From assembly GCF_012273895.1 (NCBI RefSeq), contig NC_052118.1:1674001-1738000 (forward strand): a stretch of 64,000 nt of DNA. The letters are read 5' to 3'. The stretch comes from Zerene cesonia (Eukaryota; Arthropoda; Insecta; Lepidoptera; Pieridae). The number at the start of each line of letters is the position of its first letter. Position 1 is the first letter of the stretch. Below are positions 1 to 11,298 of the stretch, piece by piece. The position numbers and the translations under genes are program-made. Below the pieces are notes generated by a model. The model saw only the letters and a list, made by a program, of their open reading frames with translations, did no database searches and was not told the origin of the DNA.

Positions 1-202
1 AGTCCTTAATCTATCTGTCGATTTGTTAATTGAATGAAATCCTTCCGTATTCGCTAGCTCTAACCGGTACATTTTCTATTTTAAATGCGGACGTGTCTTT
101 AATTAATGTCTTGCGTTTTAATTTAAATTACAATATTGCTTTTGAAATGATAAACTTTTAACCGATTTCAAATGTGATTGATTTTAGACGGTTTTAATAT
201 TT

Positions 203-364
203 ATACTAATATTATAGAGCTGAAGAGTTTGTTTGTTTGTTTGAACGCACTTATCTCAGGAAATACTGGTCCGATTTGAAAAATTCTTACAGTGTTAAAT
301 AACCCATATATTTAAGAAGGCTATAGGCTATATATGTACCACGAGCGAAGCCGGGGCGTACCGC
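203..364 (+). mobile_element. Helitron-like fragment, family C
   Basis: The left end resembles the common 'actaatattat' start. It is followed by 'gctgaagagtttgtttg' and 'ctactggtccgatttga'-like text, and ends at 'cgaagccggggcg', which normally sits just before CTAG. The same text recurs at 60690-60861, where the CTAG|T end is intact. Here the last bases have diverged (cgtaccgc), so the 3' terminus is lost. It is non-coding and non-autonomous. Confidence 0.6.
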
Positions 365-2689
365 TTGTATCGTAATACAACCCAAATATAACCAACAACC
401 AATTAATACCAAGAAAACCATTAATACCAAGAAAATACCCTTTAAATAACAATATATTATGATCGTTTTCATTAATGCAGTTTTTTGATAATGTAAGTGG
501 AAGTCAAACATACATAATATACTGCAGGATATATTTAGTGTCTCTTAAGATATTTGGTCTCATAAAATTGATAGCTTATATAAACACGGTAGCGTTTGCA
601 TGTTATTATTTTGGGAGCAGATAGCAGAGCGGTGTGAACTGGCTTAATTTGTGCCGCAGCAGGCAGGCGTAACAGAAACCATTATGACATTATGGAATAA
701 TGAAAGCAATTGATAAAGAGATGATTGTACTATACTGCAAACAAGGAATACCAAAAACAAACCTTTCCTGTTATAATATTAGTGTAGATAGTCGTTAAAT
801 ACGTTATCAAAACTTAAAAACATTTTTCGCTATAAGATTGTTAAAACTATTAATGATAATACTATTTTGTTGTATACATGATTGTGATAAATAGAGACAG
901 TAATCTTAATATATTCTTTGGGGGACGTATTCACATTTGACGTATAGTAATCGATGACCTTTTCTTGTGTATTCAATATTAAATAAGATATAGTGCATTA
1001 ACCATATTTTTAAGATGGCCTTGAATAAAACATACACCTCTTAAATAATCAACCCTCGTCCTCGTCGGAATCGTCCGAAAAATTGAAATAACAAACTTCG
1101 TAAGCCAAGCAGCGTCGAGTTTGTCTCTACTAGCCCACACAACAAAACGACCACAGAATTTCATAGTTGCATTACCCACTCACTTACCTACCGTTTAATT
1201 AACAAAGTTTAGCACTTAACCTAAATCCTACTGTCAAAAGCCAGGTCAAACGAGTGTATAGTAAACACGACGTAATTATAATTAAATTAGAGAAAGCAAT
1301 TTCGTGTTAATAAGCAGGGTAATTAGAAGAGATAATTTGTTTTGTTCATCCTGTTTTCTTGGACCATAAAAAAAACAATAATTATAAGGGATACGGGGAA
1401 TTTTGATAAACAACATAACAATAGACGGAGATAATAAGGAATTCCTGGAATATATTATTAGGATAGAAGAATATGGTGGGAATTAATATAATAATTTTAT
1501 TTGTGAATTGTATATGAATTAAAATAAATTTAAAAAGAGAATTTCAATTCAAATATTTGAATATACTTACATTGTGCATGAATATATCAATTAAATTACT
1601 GATAAATTTTACTACGATGATACAATAGATTAAAACAGTATGTACAAATTCAATATGTCTGCTCAATTTCACAGCTTATTAACAAACTGATTTCTATATT
1701 AAGGTTTATATATCTATGGGAAATTCATTTATTGCTTGCTATTTACAATCGGCGAGATTTTAATATAAACACAGCGTCACGCAGATATGACCCGAAAAGA
1801 TTTATCATAAGCTATGTAACATAATAATCAAAGCAGACTGCTATTGTGGAAACATCTTACATTACTCGCTACTTACTAATAAACAAATAGCTAGCTCCAA
1901 CAAATGGCGCAATGGATCTTATTCTTACATCAACTTCCGATGCACTCCGAATATTTGTTCAAGAATGAATATTAAAGACCTGCATCATTCATCAGCGACT
2001 TGGGGATGATCGATGGAGTAAGCTGGCTTACGTCAGCCGTGGAACATTATGAACACTCATATTTCTTAACTCGTTAAATGAACTTTTGAATAATTTCTTC
2101 CGACGGCTGCAGAATTTGCAGTTGAAATAACATTAGCTCTGCAGTTGAGAAAACAGAGATAAGATTTATGGATTGGAGAGTTTTGGAATGTTATTTATTT
2201 GATTATGCTAAGGAGATTATGACTTCCGAATATTTTGCAGTGCTGGTTGTGGAAAGTTTTAGTGTAGTATACAAAATATTATTATGTATTTAAATAGTTA
2301 TATGCGATATATAAAACAGATGGTAAAGTGGTTAGTGTTCTTGATTATTAAACCAGAGGGTGGAAATCGGTACTATTACTGGGGAATATTGTGATGTAAA
2401 CATTTTTGTAGCGTCTGAGTTATCACTGGTAAGTGAAAGTTACAAAACCCCGATGCCATTATTCGTTGAACTTTCTTGGACTTGAAATTTGTCATGTTAA
2501 TAGCAGAATTCTCCTGGTAAGCCTTTGTTTTGATACTCATGTTGTGAAAAAATGTTTAATAAAGATGTGACGGCTGTTTTTCATACTAATAGTAGAATTC
2601 TACTAGTTAAGGGTATCAAGAGAATTAACCCACCTTTAAATAGTTTTGACAAAATGTTTTAAAAATATGTGGCTCCTATTTTTGATGGA
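365..2689. other. AT-rich unique tract, nothing recognised
   Basis: No open frame above 66 codons with coding character, no RNA gene and no repeat boundary that I can recognise. Reading both strands shows only AT-rich text with scattered slightly GC-richer patches (for example 1960-2050). Confidence 0.5.
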
Positions 2690-2870
2690 TTTTCGTAAAA
2701 AATCGCTTCATAATACACACATAACCATACTTATGATAACCTGTTTATGTCGCGGGGGCTTAAAAGTAGCCCATATCACTCTCTATCTCCAGACACGACA
2801 CGACGTGAAAGAATGACAAACAAAGAAATGCACTTCGCATTTATAATATTGGTGTCGATAATAAAGATAA
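2690..2870 (-). mobile_element. Helitron-like fragment, family F
   Basis: Contains 'gtcgcgggggcttaaaagtagcccat', then 'ctctctatctccagacacg', and ends 'cacttcgcatttataatattggtgt', the complement of the usual 5' end. The complementary text recurs at 59547-59650 (tctggagatagg ... gtgtcataaggctac). Neither copy has a clean CTAG terminus. Confidence 0.45.
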
Positions 2871-2982
2871 CATTCTAGGCAGAACCTTATAATTTTAGCC
2901 TATTTTGGGACTAGACGTTGCAAGCGACGTAAAATTGCAATAATATTTATTAAGTTGAAAATACTTTGCATTACGGCCAAGG

Positions 2983-3936
2983 AAAGCATCCACGGTGAAG
3001 GAAAACATCGTGAGGAAACCGGCATGTCAACACGCACTTAGCCAGCGTGGTGGATTATGACCTAATAGTCCAAGAAAATGGGTAGGGTAAATGCGAATTT
3101 GAGATTAAAACTTGAATTTTTGATATAATTTACTTTGAGGAATCTTAAAAACGAACTGTGCAAGTTTTTTTTAAATTCACCCCCGAGAAGGGGTGAAAAA
3201 AAATAAATAAAGTCGTTTTTTTGAAATTTTGACGAAACCGTAAGTGTTAGAAAAAAAAGTTTTAAATAAAATTTGTAGAGCGTAAAATTTTACACAAAAA
3301 TGTTTCTATGACTTTTTTTCCTAAAATTGAAATTAACTGAGATAGGGTAGTTAGAAGGTAGGGGATAATAACTGCAACTTTAAAAAATCAAAACTTATTG
3401 AAAAATTGATAAAACTCATATATTTTTTTAATTAAATTACTTATATAATTATAAACTTTGATCCTAGAGAAAAAAAAAATTTTTTCAATTGTTTATAACA
3501 AAATTATAACAATTTGAAATTTAATATTAATTTTTTTTCAAATTAAATCACTTTTTTAAAGTTGCAGTTATTATCCCCTACCTTCTAACTACCCTATCTC
3601 AGTTAATTTCAATTTTAGGAAAAAAAGTCATAGAATCATTTTTGTGTAAAATTTTACGCTCTACAAATTTTATTTAAAACTTTTTTTTCTAACACTTACG
3701 GTTTCGCCAAAATTTCAAAAAAACGACTTTATTTTTTTTTTTTCACCCCTTCTCGGGGGTGAATTTAAAAAAAACTTGCACAGTTCGTTTTTAGATTCCT
3801 CAAAGTAAATTATATCAAAAATTCAAGTTTTAATCTCAAATTCGCATTTACCCTACCCATTTTCTTGGACTATAAACCCTCATAGGAGGCCTGTGTCCTA
3901 GCAGTGGGAACATATATGGGCTAATGATGATGATAT
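2983..3936 (+). mobile_element. SINE copy split by a palindromic insertion
   Basis: Two pieces form one element. 2983-3065 carries 'ggtgaaggaaaacatcg', 'gaggaaaccggcatgtc' and 'agccagcgtggtgga'. 3876-3936 continues with 'accctcataggaggcctgtg', 'cagtgggaaca' and 'tatgggctaatgatgatgat'. Reverse-complementing the SINE at 30851-31140 gives the same order without interruption. The split is caused by the palindrome at 3066-3872. The element lacks its tRNA-like head and ends in a (GAT)n-type tail. Confidence 0.75.
3066..3872. mobile_element. 807-bp palindromic (foldback) MITE with TAA target duplication
   Basis: The left arm 3066-3387 and right arm 3552-3872 are reverse complements over about 321 bp. 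By eye they differ by only a few substitutions and small indels in A runs. A spacer of about 164 bp (3388-3551) is AT-rich and not clearly paired. The termini are TAGTCCAAG...CTTGGACTA. TAA lies on both sides (3063-3065 and 3873-3875), and removing the element plus one TAA restores a continuous SINE. A 3-bp TAA duplication fits the PIF/Harbinger preference (TWA), but the termini were not matched to a known family. It has no ORF, so it is non-autonomous. A transcript would fold into long dsRNA. Confidence 0.85.
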
Positions 3937-4013
3937 TATGGTATGCACATTGTACTGTATAATTTATGCTATAAAACTCTGTAGTCTATAAAATATATTG
4001 TATATACTATATA

Positions 4014-4213
4014 CTAGCTGCGCCCCGCGGTTTCACCCGCGCAAGTCCGTATCCCGTAGGAATATGGGGATAAAAAGTTGTCTACATGTTATTGCAGTTA
4101 TCCAGCTGTCTACGTACCAAATTTCACTGCAGTCGATTCAGTAGTTTTTGCATGAAAGAACAACAAACACACACACATCCTTACAAACTTTCGCATTTAT
4201 AATATTAGTAGGA
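4014..4213 (-). mobile_element. Helitron-like element, family A (full length)
   Basis: On the minus strand it runs from TCCTACTAATATTATAAATG to CTAG. It contains 'ctactgaatcgactgcagtg' and 'acgggatacggacttgcgcg', and the hairpin CGCGG-gtgaaa-CCGCG lies close to the CTAG end. The flanks are A on the 5' side and T on the 3' side, the classic Helitron insertion between A and T without duplication. At about 200 bp with no ORF it is non-autonomous, resembling the lepidopteran Lep1-type Helitrons (from memory, not searched). Confidence 0.8.
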
Positions 4214-4294
4214 TTGCCCATATTATAATAAAATCTTACAATTAACTATAAAGTAATAAAGTTACAACTTCGACTGTCCAGTGTGACCAGTCTC

Positions 4295-4411
4295 TCCGTG
4301 ACTGCGCTCGCTGTTAAGTGTTCGAAACGTCGGGTTAATAATATAATGAATAAATCGCGTTTAAAATCCATTAAAAAGTCTAATTTATAATACTCGCGTA
4401 AAATCAAAAAC
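4295..4411. repeat. Unclassified repeat, family Y
   Basis: Shares 'aagtgttcgaaa', 'taataatataatgaataaatcg', 'cgtttaaaatcc' and 'ttaaaaagt' with 57540-57690. It ends in 'tactcgcgtaaaatc', whose reverse complement begins the second copy. It is probably a terminal part of a larger transposon; the class is unknown. Confidence 0.5.
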
Positions 4412-5511
4412 AAGAAAATACTAAGTTCAGCTTATTATATGTACTAAAATACAGATACCTACATCTCATCGGGTTTTCATATTGACCCTTACATACGTCT
4501 TTCCACGCTTCAAAGGAAATTCTTGTTATTCTTTATCGCAAATATTTTTGTATAAGATACTCCGTTTTTATGAGATTTTTGTAGAAATCAAAGATCTTGA
4601 AATACACCCCTATACCTAAACCAAAACCATACATACCCGTACTATATTCTAATATAATTACAATATAGTTTTTATTTATATTTAAACTGTTATTGTAACT
4701 TTTCAACCTAATTAAAAAAAGCAATAGGTTCTCTATTCGTTTGTATTTTTCGGTATTATTGTTCTCTCAGAACTTTCGACTAGGTGAACCAATTTCTATG
4801 ATCCTGTTTTTTATTTGACACAAAATATTAAGCTAAGCTTGAAAACTGAACTGATCTTATAAACCAAAACTAACAAAATCGGTTCATCCTTTCGGAATTA
4901 CAATACCACCAACAGACACGTCAAGACACGTCAAATTCAAAACATGCCTTCGTTATTGCGTCGGGGATTAAAAATGTGATAAAACGATCAAATGAATGTT
5001 ACATTCAAACCATCTTAATTTCCTTAGTAAGACTTCGGGTGATGTTAGAAGGGTGCTCCAGAAATCTTTGGGGACACGTAACGAGTGACATGATAATACT
5101 TCGAGATTTTATTGAGTGTAAGATGGAATTCAAATTGCTCGTTTGTGTGAGTCGACTTGATTTGACAGTTATTGAAAATCGCGCTCTGATTTACGTACGA
5201 ACGTAAGTTTTATGGGTGCGATTTCTGTGTTCAAATTCTTCCATTTGGTGTAGATAATAAATCGTGGAAGGCTGTTATATGATTCTCGCTAAAACGACTT
5301 ATGAAATAATCTAGAGAACTAGATCTCCTTAGGTATATAATAATAGATTATAATAGATTATAAATAAAAGTAATATTATAATCTTGGTTATATTTGAGAA
5401 GATGACGATTTAAATCAATATTGATAGAAATTCTATTTCTTTTTTGTTATTTTAAATCAGCATAGTTCTAGATTTAGAGTGTAGAAATGATATAGATTAT
5501 AGAATATACTA
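4412..5511. other. AT-rich tract, nothing recognised
   Basis: No coding, RNA or clear repeat signal. The 76-codon frame at 4976-5206 has no recognisable motif and no codon bias, so I do not call it. A short 'taatagattata' tandem occurs near 5338-5362. Confidence 0.5.
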
Positions 5512-5717
5512 TCTTACTAATATTAATATTATAAATACGAAAGTTTGTAAGGATGTGTGAGTGTTTGTTACTCTTTCACGCAAATACTACTCAACCGATT
5601 GCAATTAAATTTGGTACGTAGACAGCTGGACAACTGGAATAACATACACGCAACTTTTTATCCCGATATTAGTACGGGATACGGACTAACGGGGGTGAAA
5701 CCGCGGGGTGCAGCTAT
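5512..5717 (+). mobile_element. Helitron-like element, family A (3' end mutated)
   Basis: Begins A|TCTTACTAATATT, carries the 'gaaagtttgtaaggatgtgtg', 'cgcaaatactactcaaccga' and 'tacggactaacg' blocks, and keeps the gtgaaaCCGCGG hairpin region. The last bases read cagctat instead of cagctag, so the CTAG terminus is mutated. There is a short duplication of 'aatatt' near the 5' end. Confidence 0.75.
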
Positions 5718-6625
5718 TTATAAATAAACTAAAAGCAGCTAGTTTTAAATAAATAAAAAAAAGATAGTACCAAAGGCAAATATTTTTTTCATTAAACGCA
5801 TACAAAGTCGACACTCGAACATTTCCTAACGTCAAAGGGATATCTTGTGTTAAAAAGCATGAAAGCGTAAACAATTTGAGATTGTGCCATCTACCTAAGC
5901 GGAAGCTCCTACTGAGTGGACTTTTCAATTTCGTCGAGTGGGGAGGAATTTATGCTAGCTGGTAGTGTTTTCTTTTCATTTCTAAAAGAGCATTCGCGAC
6001 GTCTGCGGGATCTTCGCTGCGGGCTCGTTTAATATCAGTGTTGAATTAGTATTTGCGTTATAGATTTGCGAAAGGATTTGAAACTGGTTTTGTATTCAAT
6101 GCTCTTGGGATGTTTTGTATAGAAGATATTGATTTATGAGAGTTGATGTTTTATTAGTTCTTTTTTGTCTATGCTACTTCCAGTATAAATACGGATTTAG
6201 AAAATAGACTTCTTAAGAAATAAAGAGGTCATTAAACTACTTGCATTCCATAATTCAACCAAATCGGTTAACAGAACAGATAAATGAGGTTAAACAATAT
6301 TGTGGGTGAGGCAGCTGCGCCGTCGATATTTGAAAACGTTCATATGTAAACCTGTATGTTGATTAAAACGACACAATTACAAATATCATTATAGATTGCT
6401 TGCAATGCATATGCACTCTTTTTCTCTATCTTGTACTCAGGGAGCGATCGCGCATTGTAATGCGTTCATTGCAAGAATCACGAGTAAATGTTAGGACGAA
6501 AGCATCGACAGGCGCTCTAATACAAATCAAGAATTATTTTCCTCATCTTACAACTCTTTTGTAGTTAAGTAGCGTAGTCGTGTAAAATAGTTGAAGATCC
6601 AGTCCAGGTGTTTCTAGTAATATAG
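5718..6625. other. Unique tract, nothing recognised
   Basis: The stretch 5930-6060 is less AT-rich (cgcgacgtctgcgggatcttcgc nearby) and could be regulatory or an old exon, but no splice-bounded frame could be supported. The 80-codon minus frame at 5686-5928 starts inside the Helitron end and is spurious. Confidence 0.4.
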
Positions 6626-6779
6626 TCTTACTAATATTATAAATGCGAAAGTTTGTAAGGATGTGTGTGTGTTTGTTGCTCTTTCACGCAAAAACTACTG
6701 AACCGATTGCATTGAAATTTACGTACGTATTTAGGTACGTAAACAGCTCGATAATTGGAATAAAATATACGCAACTTTT
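6626..6779 (+). mobile_element. Helitron-like element, family A, 3' truncated
   Basis: Starts TCTTACTAATATTATAAATG and continues through 'aaaaactactgaaccgattg' and 'acagctcgataattggaat' to 'cgcaactttt', then stops before the 'cgggatacggac' block. A local duplication 'acgtacgtatttaggtacgt' has expanded the middle. Confidence 0.7.
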
Positions 6780-6913
6780 CTTTCATTTTCATACAAAATT
6801 CTCAATTTTGCGTTGATAATATTAGAAGGCAGATTTAAGCTCTAACTAAGCTAATAAGAACTTGTATGTTAACTTATGAAAAATGTTGTAGAAATTTCCC
6901 AGTATCAAGATAA

Positions 6914-7085
6914 CTAGCTCTCTTCCCGTGGTTTCGTCCTCGCGATCAAAGGAAAAGACAGTTTCGGAGTTTCCTTCGCATAGTTTCAATGCGATTTCCT
7001 AAAAGTCTAGATGCGGTTCAGAAGTTTACGCGTGAAGAAGTGACAGACAGAGTTACTTTTGCATTACAATATTGGTTGCGATTCT
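6914..7085 (-). mobile_element. Helitron-like fragment, family G
   Basis: Opens with CTAG and 'ctcttcccgtggtttcgtcctcg', then 'ttccttcgcatagtttcaatg', then a stretch like 'gacagacagagttacttttgcatt' typical of the opposite end. A related piece lies at 44041-44130. The AT-rich left end has decayed. Confidence 0.5.
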
Positions 7086-7820
7086 CTTTGACAATATAAA
7101 GTCAATTTGTACATTCTGTGGTTATAAAAGATTTGAACTGTTTCATAGTTAATTTATGATCACTGCTTAACTGAGAAATAGGAAGTAAAAATATTTTTAT
7201 ATGGGACCAAAATAAAACACGGGAAAAAGAACTGATATACAATTTGTTTTAAATATTTACAATACCTGTATATTTAACAATAATATGCTATCTCTTTTTG
7301 TAAACAAATTTTTGTTTTTTGTTATTTCAATAACTGTTTATAAGCCGAAGCTAAGACGTAAATTCAATAAACTATTTAGTTAGCAAGCTCGACCTATTTT
7401 AATGGAACTTTCACAATAAGATAGTTTCTTTTATCTCGCAATTCCCACGGAAAAATCCCCATTGATCCACATACACCACATGAACATTTAAGCCGATACA
7501 GCAAGTAGAAATAAAACAAAACGTATAAAATTTCTTTCCGAACATTGAGAAGTTTAAAGAAATATCTTGAACTGAAAGTGTAATGCCCCAGGGGTTTTTC
7601 CATTACTTGGGATGACATTAGATGAAAACTCAAGTGAGGTTCTCATGTCATCACCGCCGCTGTAAGCTTTTGGCTAAGCAGAAATAGACTAAGAAAAATA
7701 ACATCTCACCAATATATAAGTTGTACCTATATTATACCATATCATACATATCTTAATGTGGTATTACCATATCAAGACTATTTGATTTTATCAATTAAAT
7801 CAATATAATTTATATTATGA
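7086..7820. other. AT-rich tract, nothing recognised
   Basis: No supported gene or repeat. The 79-codon minus frame 7394-7633 shows no domain and no flanking splice signals worth calling. Confidence 0.45.
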
Positions 7821-8086
7821 CTAGCTACTTGCCGCGGCTTTCCTCTTGTGATCAAAGAAAATTAACAGTTGTCATGTAACAAGTCACGTTTTTAATTGTT
7901 CGTCCCGGCTACGCCCGGATATCAAGATTCCTGTTTTATCCCAAGGGAGCATCGAATCGGGATAAAAAGTATACTCAGCTCATACCCTGTCTGTATACAA
8001 AATTTCATCAAAATCCGATTTGTAGTTTTATCGTGACTGATGGATAAACAATCAATCAACAAAAGTTTTATATAATATTAGTGTGA
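7821..8086 (-). mobile_element. Helitron-like element, family B
   Basis: Begins CTAG and contains 'cgtcccggctacgcccgga', 'atcgggataaaaagtat', 'accctgtctgtatacaaaat', 'ttcatcaaaatccg' and 'gtagttttatcgtgactga'. It ends in the complement of a TC...ctaatatt start. The same blocks occur at 14850-15042 (+), 26999-27131 (+) and 33831-34030 (-). Confidence 0.65.
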
Positions 8087-8719
8087 TAAAACTCGCAAAT
8101 TATTTGACTTGATAAACTATATTATGGCATTCCGAACCAAACACCGAAACAGGTTTTCCAAATCACCAAATTCTGTTATCCATTATCCAGCTGTAGCGAA
8201 TAATAAAAATGATAATTCAAGATCCCATTACATAATCACGTCTTAAAATGACTCGAGTCCCGTATCTCTTGTACTTATCTTCAGATTTCCCTCGGCAATT
8301 TGAGAGCAGCTGTTACCAGCTTGGTCGAATTCTCTAAAATTCATACGTTGGAGCTTTATAACTTGCAGTTTTTTGATTTTTTTTTCTAGTAAATAGCGAA
8401 CGCTGCTTCACGTGGGAAATTTTGTTTTCGTTGCAAGTTATGGAAGTGGATTTACAAATATAGGATGTTTGGATAAAGTTTCAATAAAACTTAAATTTTT
8501 AAATGTTGAATTGGAAAAGGATAACAAAATGGTTGGAAGTGTTTCAAATATAATTCATATACATAATGCATATATTGTATTCTTCTATTTCTTCGTATGG
8601 TATGTCAAAGTATTGATCACTAATGGTTAGGATAGATATATTTTTGTTAAATTGTACGCAACGGGCTCAAGATACAGAGACAGGCGTTTTTGTTATCGGA
8701 GGTCCTTCGTAACTGCAGT
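8087..8719. other. Unique tract, nothing recognised
   Basis: Holds a 72-codon AT-rich plus frame (8412-8630) without recognisable features. Nothing is called. Confidence 0.4.
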
Positions 8720-8905
8720 CACTGCATAGTATAAAACAAAGTCGCTTTGTCCTATGTCCCTATATATGCTTAAATCTTTCAAACTACGCAACTGATTTTG
8801 ATGGGTTTTTTTCACAAATATAGTGGTTCAAGAGGAAGGTTTATATGTGCAACATCTATTAAACTAATCCAAATTCAACGCGTGCGACGCCGCGGGTTAA
8901 AACTG
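8720..8905 (+). mobile_element. Interspersed repeat, family E
   Basis: Carries 'gcatagtataaaacaaagtcg', 'tgtccctatatatgcttaaa', 'actacgcaactgattttgatg' and 'tcaagaggaaggtttatatg', ending near 'gcgacgccgcgggt'. The same order occurs at 20295-20477 (+) and 59270-59440 (-). Structure suggests another Helitron-like or MITE family, but the ends are not clean. Confidence 0.6.
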
Positions 8906-11262
8906 GTTGAATATAATTGGTGCAATTTTATTATTTCCACAGAAGCTTAGAGGTCAATGCTTTCCTATGTTGTTGCAGGAATTATCATATTCGATACTCG
9001 AATATGTTAAAGTTATTTTTTGACACGTAATATATCTAAATCTGAAAGAGTATCCTCTATCAATAGCCACTTTACAATGTAATACTTTTCTTTCTATACG
9101 AGTACATAGTCTAAAGAATAATCAATACATGCATATTTCTAATCACTGGAAATTAAAGCAGCCCATGAATATCGGGCATTGTTCGATGGAATGAAAAGTC
9201 ATTCATTCATAAGAGTCGGATTCGCAGAAATGCAAAGGCAAAGATTGCCTCCGATTATGCAAGCGTACCTCGGGGTTGAACTATCCCCTGAATGAGTGCG
9301 TTTAGCGATGTTTACAGACCCTTCGCTACGCATACTCCATTTCTAGATGATATGGAAACGGTATACTGAATAGAGGTACCCTTTCTAAGATGCGATGAAA
9401 AGAGATTGAATAACTGAGTTGCTCTTTGATCGATCTCAGAGAGTAAAGCCGCTTGGAGTAAAGAGCTACGTAATGTTGCCAAGATTTTATGGTCAATTTC
9501 AAATTATGGGAAATGTTTTCATTTTCAGTTTCATGTTGCTATATTAAAACAATGTTTCATCTCAGAAACTCTAGAAAATTCTCGAACCCTTAGTGCATAC
9601 TAAAGTGTATCATCGCCCTAAATCAAATTATAAATTCTTCAAAACGAAAGAAAGTTTAGACCATCGCCGACTTGTACTCGCTCCATAAGTTTCCTCAAGA
9701 CTATAGTGTTGAATTTTTAATGCCCGACTACAATGAAGTTTTGTATACTTCTGAGATTTCGTTCATGAACATAGACAGCTTTTATGTACAAAGTGCAACG
9801 GTGGGTTTAACATTTAATCTGTCATAAAACTTTTATAAAGTACTGGAAGCTTCGACTTCGCAGGAAAATAACACATGAAAGACATAATCCCTTATGAGTT
9901 ATATATAAGTTATCTTTAAATAGCGAACATATATAGCGAATCTATAGATTCCAAATCCAAATTTAATATTCGAATTCTGAATCGAGTCTGGAAACAACTT
10001 TAATTCCAGCCAATATCATGAAAAAGAAAAAGCCGCAACAATGTTTATAAGAAAATTACATCAAAATCGTTGGCATAATTCCTTGTTTGTTATTAGATTA
10101 CCTATCCCGTGGCCTATTTTTCAGTTTATATAACAGCGTCTATAAGTCTGCGTTATACCGTCCCTCGAGTGTGGCATTAACACTGATTTAGAAGACAAAA
10201 AAGCGTGGCTCGGTGTGTAAAACAATCAGTTCCAGTTAACAAGATGCGACGTCAGCACGACACATTGTACTCATTCCGCCGTTCTGTTAAACCGTGTTGA
10301 CATTATAGTCCGAGATACGGCTGGGTGTATAGGTTTCATTACTTTGATTCTATCGAAATATTGTTTGTAAAGTTTAGGTAGGTTTTGTTTTTTATTTTTA
10401 TGAGAATGCATACATGCTTTGATTCATAATTAACAAAATATTATTTGTAAAAGTTTTAGAGGTACACTTTAATAGTTTGCCCAGTCATTTGAGTGAGCGT
10501 CAATTATGAGTATATAGTAACGCTCGCCACTCATAAAATTCGTGGGGAATGTTTTTAATTTCAAGAAAATTTCGTAATATTAAGTGGATTTTATTAATTA
10601 AAAACAATGCACTGTAAACATTAAAAAAGTTCGATAAGATATATATATTATTAAGATATAACTGCAAGCCTACAAAGTGTAGTTAAGACAGCTTTTAGCG
10701 TAGGCCTACATGCATTTCTGATATCAAACAAGGTAAGGACATATTAGGCAATAATATAAAAATTATGTGTTATTTATCAATGTCATTTGAGCCCTTATGC
10801 ATTCAAATTTGATAGGCCATTTTTATAGTTTTATTACACTATAAGGTTAAACTCTATCATGATCGTCACTGTATCATGAAAAACTCATAAGTTTTAAAAT
10901 AGTTAATTCAATTCCCAACAGGCTCTCGGTCTATACAAATCACAATGAATGAGGATACGAGTTGTGGGATTCCCAATTGGAGGTTTATTTTATGAGACAA
11001 AACGTGATTCGATTTGAATAAAACCTACCAACACCCAATATGTAAATGTTCAGAAAGATGTCGAAAAATAACAGCGTATTTTATTCGAAAATATCCGAAC
11101 GAATGTAATACTGCATTTGTAGGTAAAACATAACTATTTTAGTAGATTTTTTCTTGTTCATACTGAATGAACATTATAATTTAATCAAGCCTTTCGTAGT
11201 TCAAATCTTACGAAATATTGAGTGCCTAAAATACAAATGTAAAATTTTAGTATTTAGCATAC
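8906..11262. other. Long unique tract with less AT-rich islands
   Basis: No ORF of note. Two islands stand out from the background: 9150-9480 (gcctccgattatgcaagcg, cctcggggttgaactatccc) and 10100-10340 (tttatataacagcg, gatgcgacgtcagcacgac). They look like non-repetitive, possibly conserved non-coding DNA, but a single sequence cannot show conservation. Confidence 0.35.
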
Positions 11263-11298
11263 AATACAAATTGCGCAATCAGTTGCGCAATTTGTATT
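11263..11298. repeat. Perfect 16-bp stem, 4-nt loop hairpin with two TTGCGCAA sites
   Basis: AATACAAATTGCGCAA (11263-11278), loop TCAG, then its exact reverse complement (11283-11298). Each arm contains TTGCGCAA, itself a palindrome and the consensus for C/EBP-type bZIP factors. It is too short for a normal pre-miRNA. It may be a regulatory palindrome or the product of a template-switch mutation. Confidence 0.7.
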
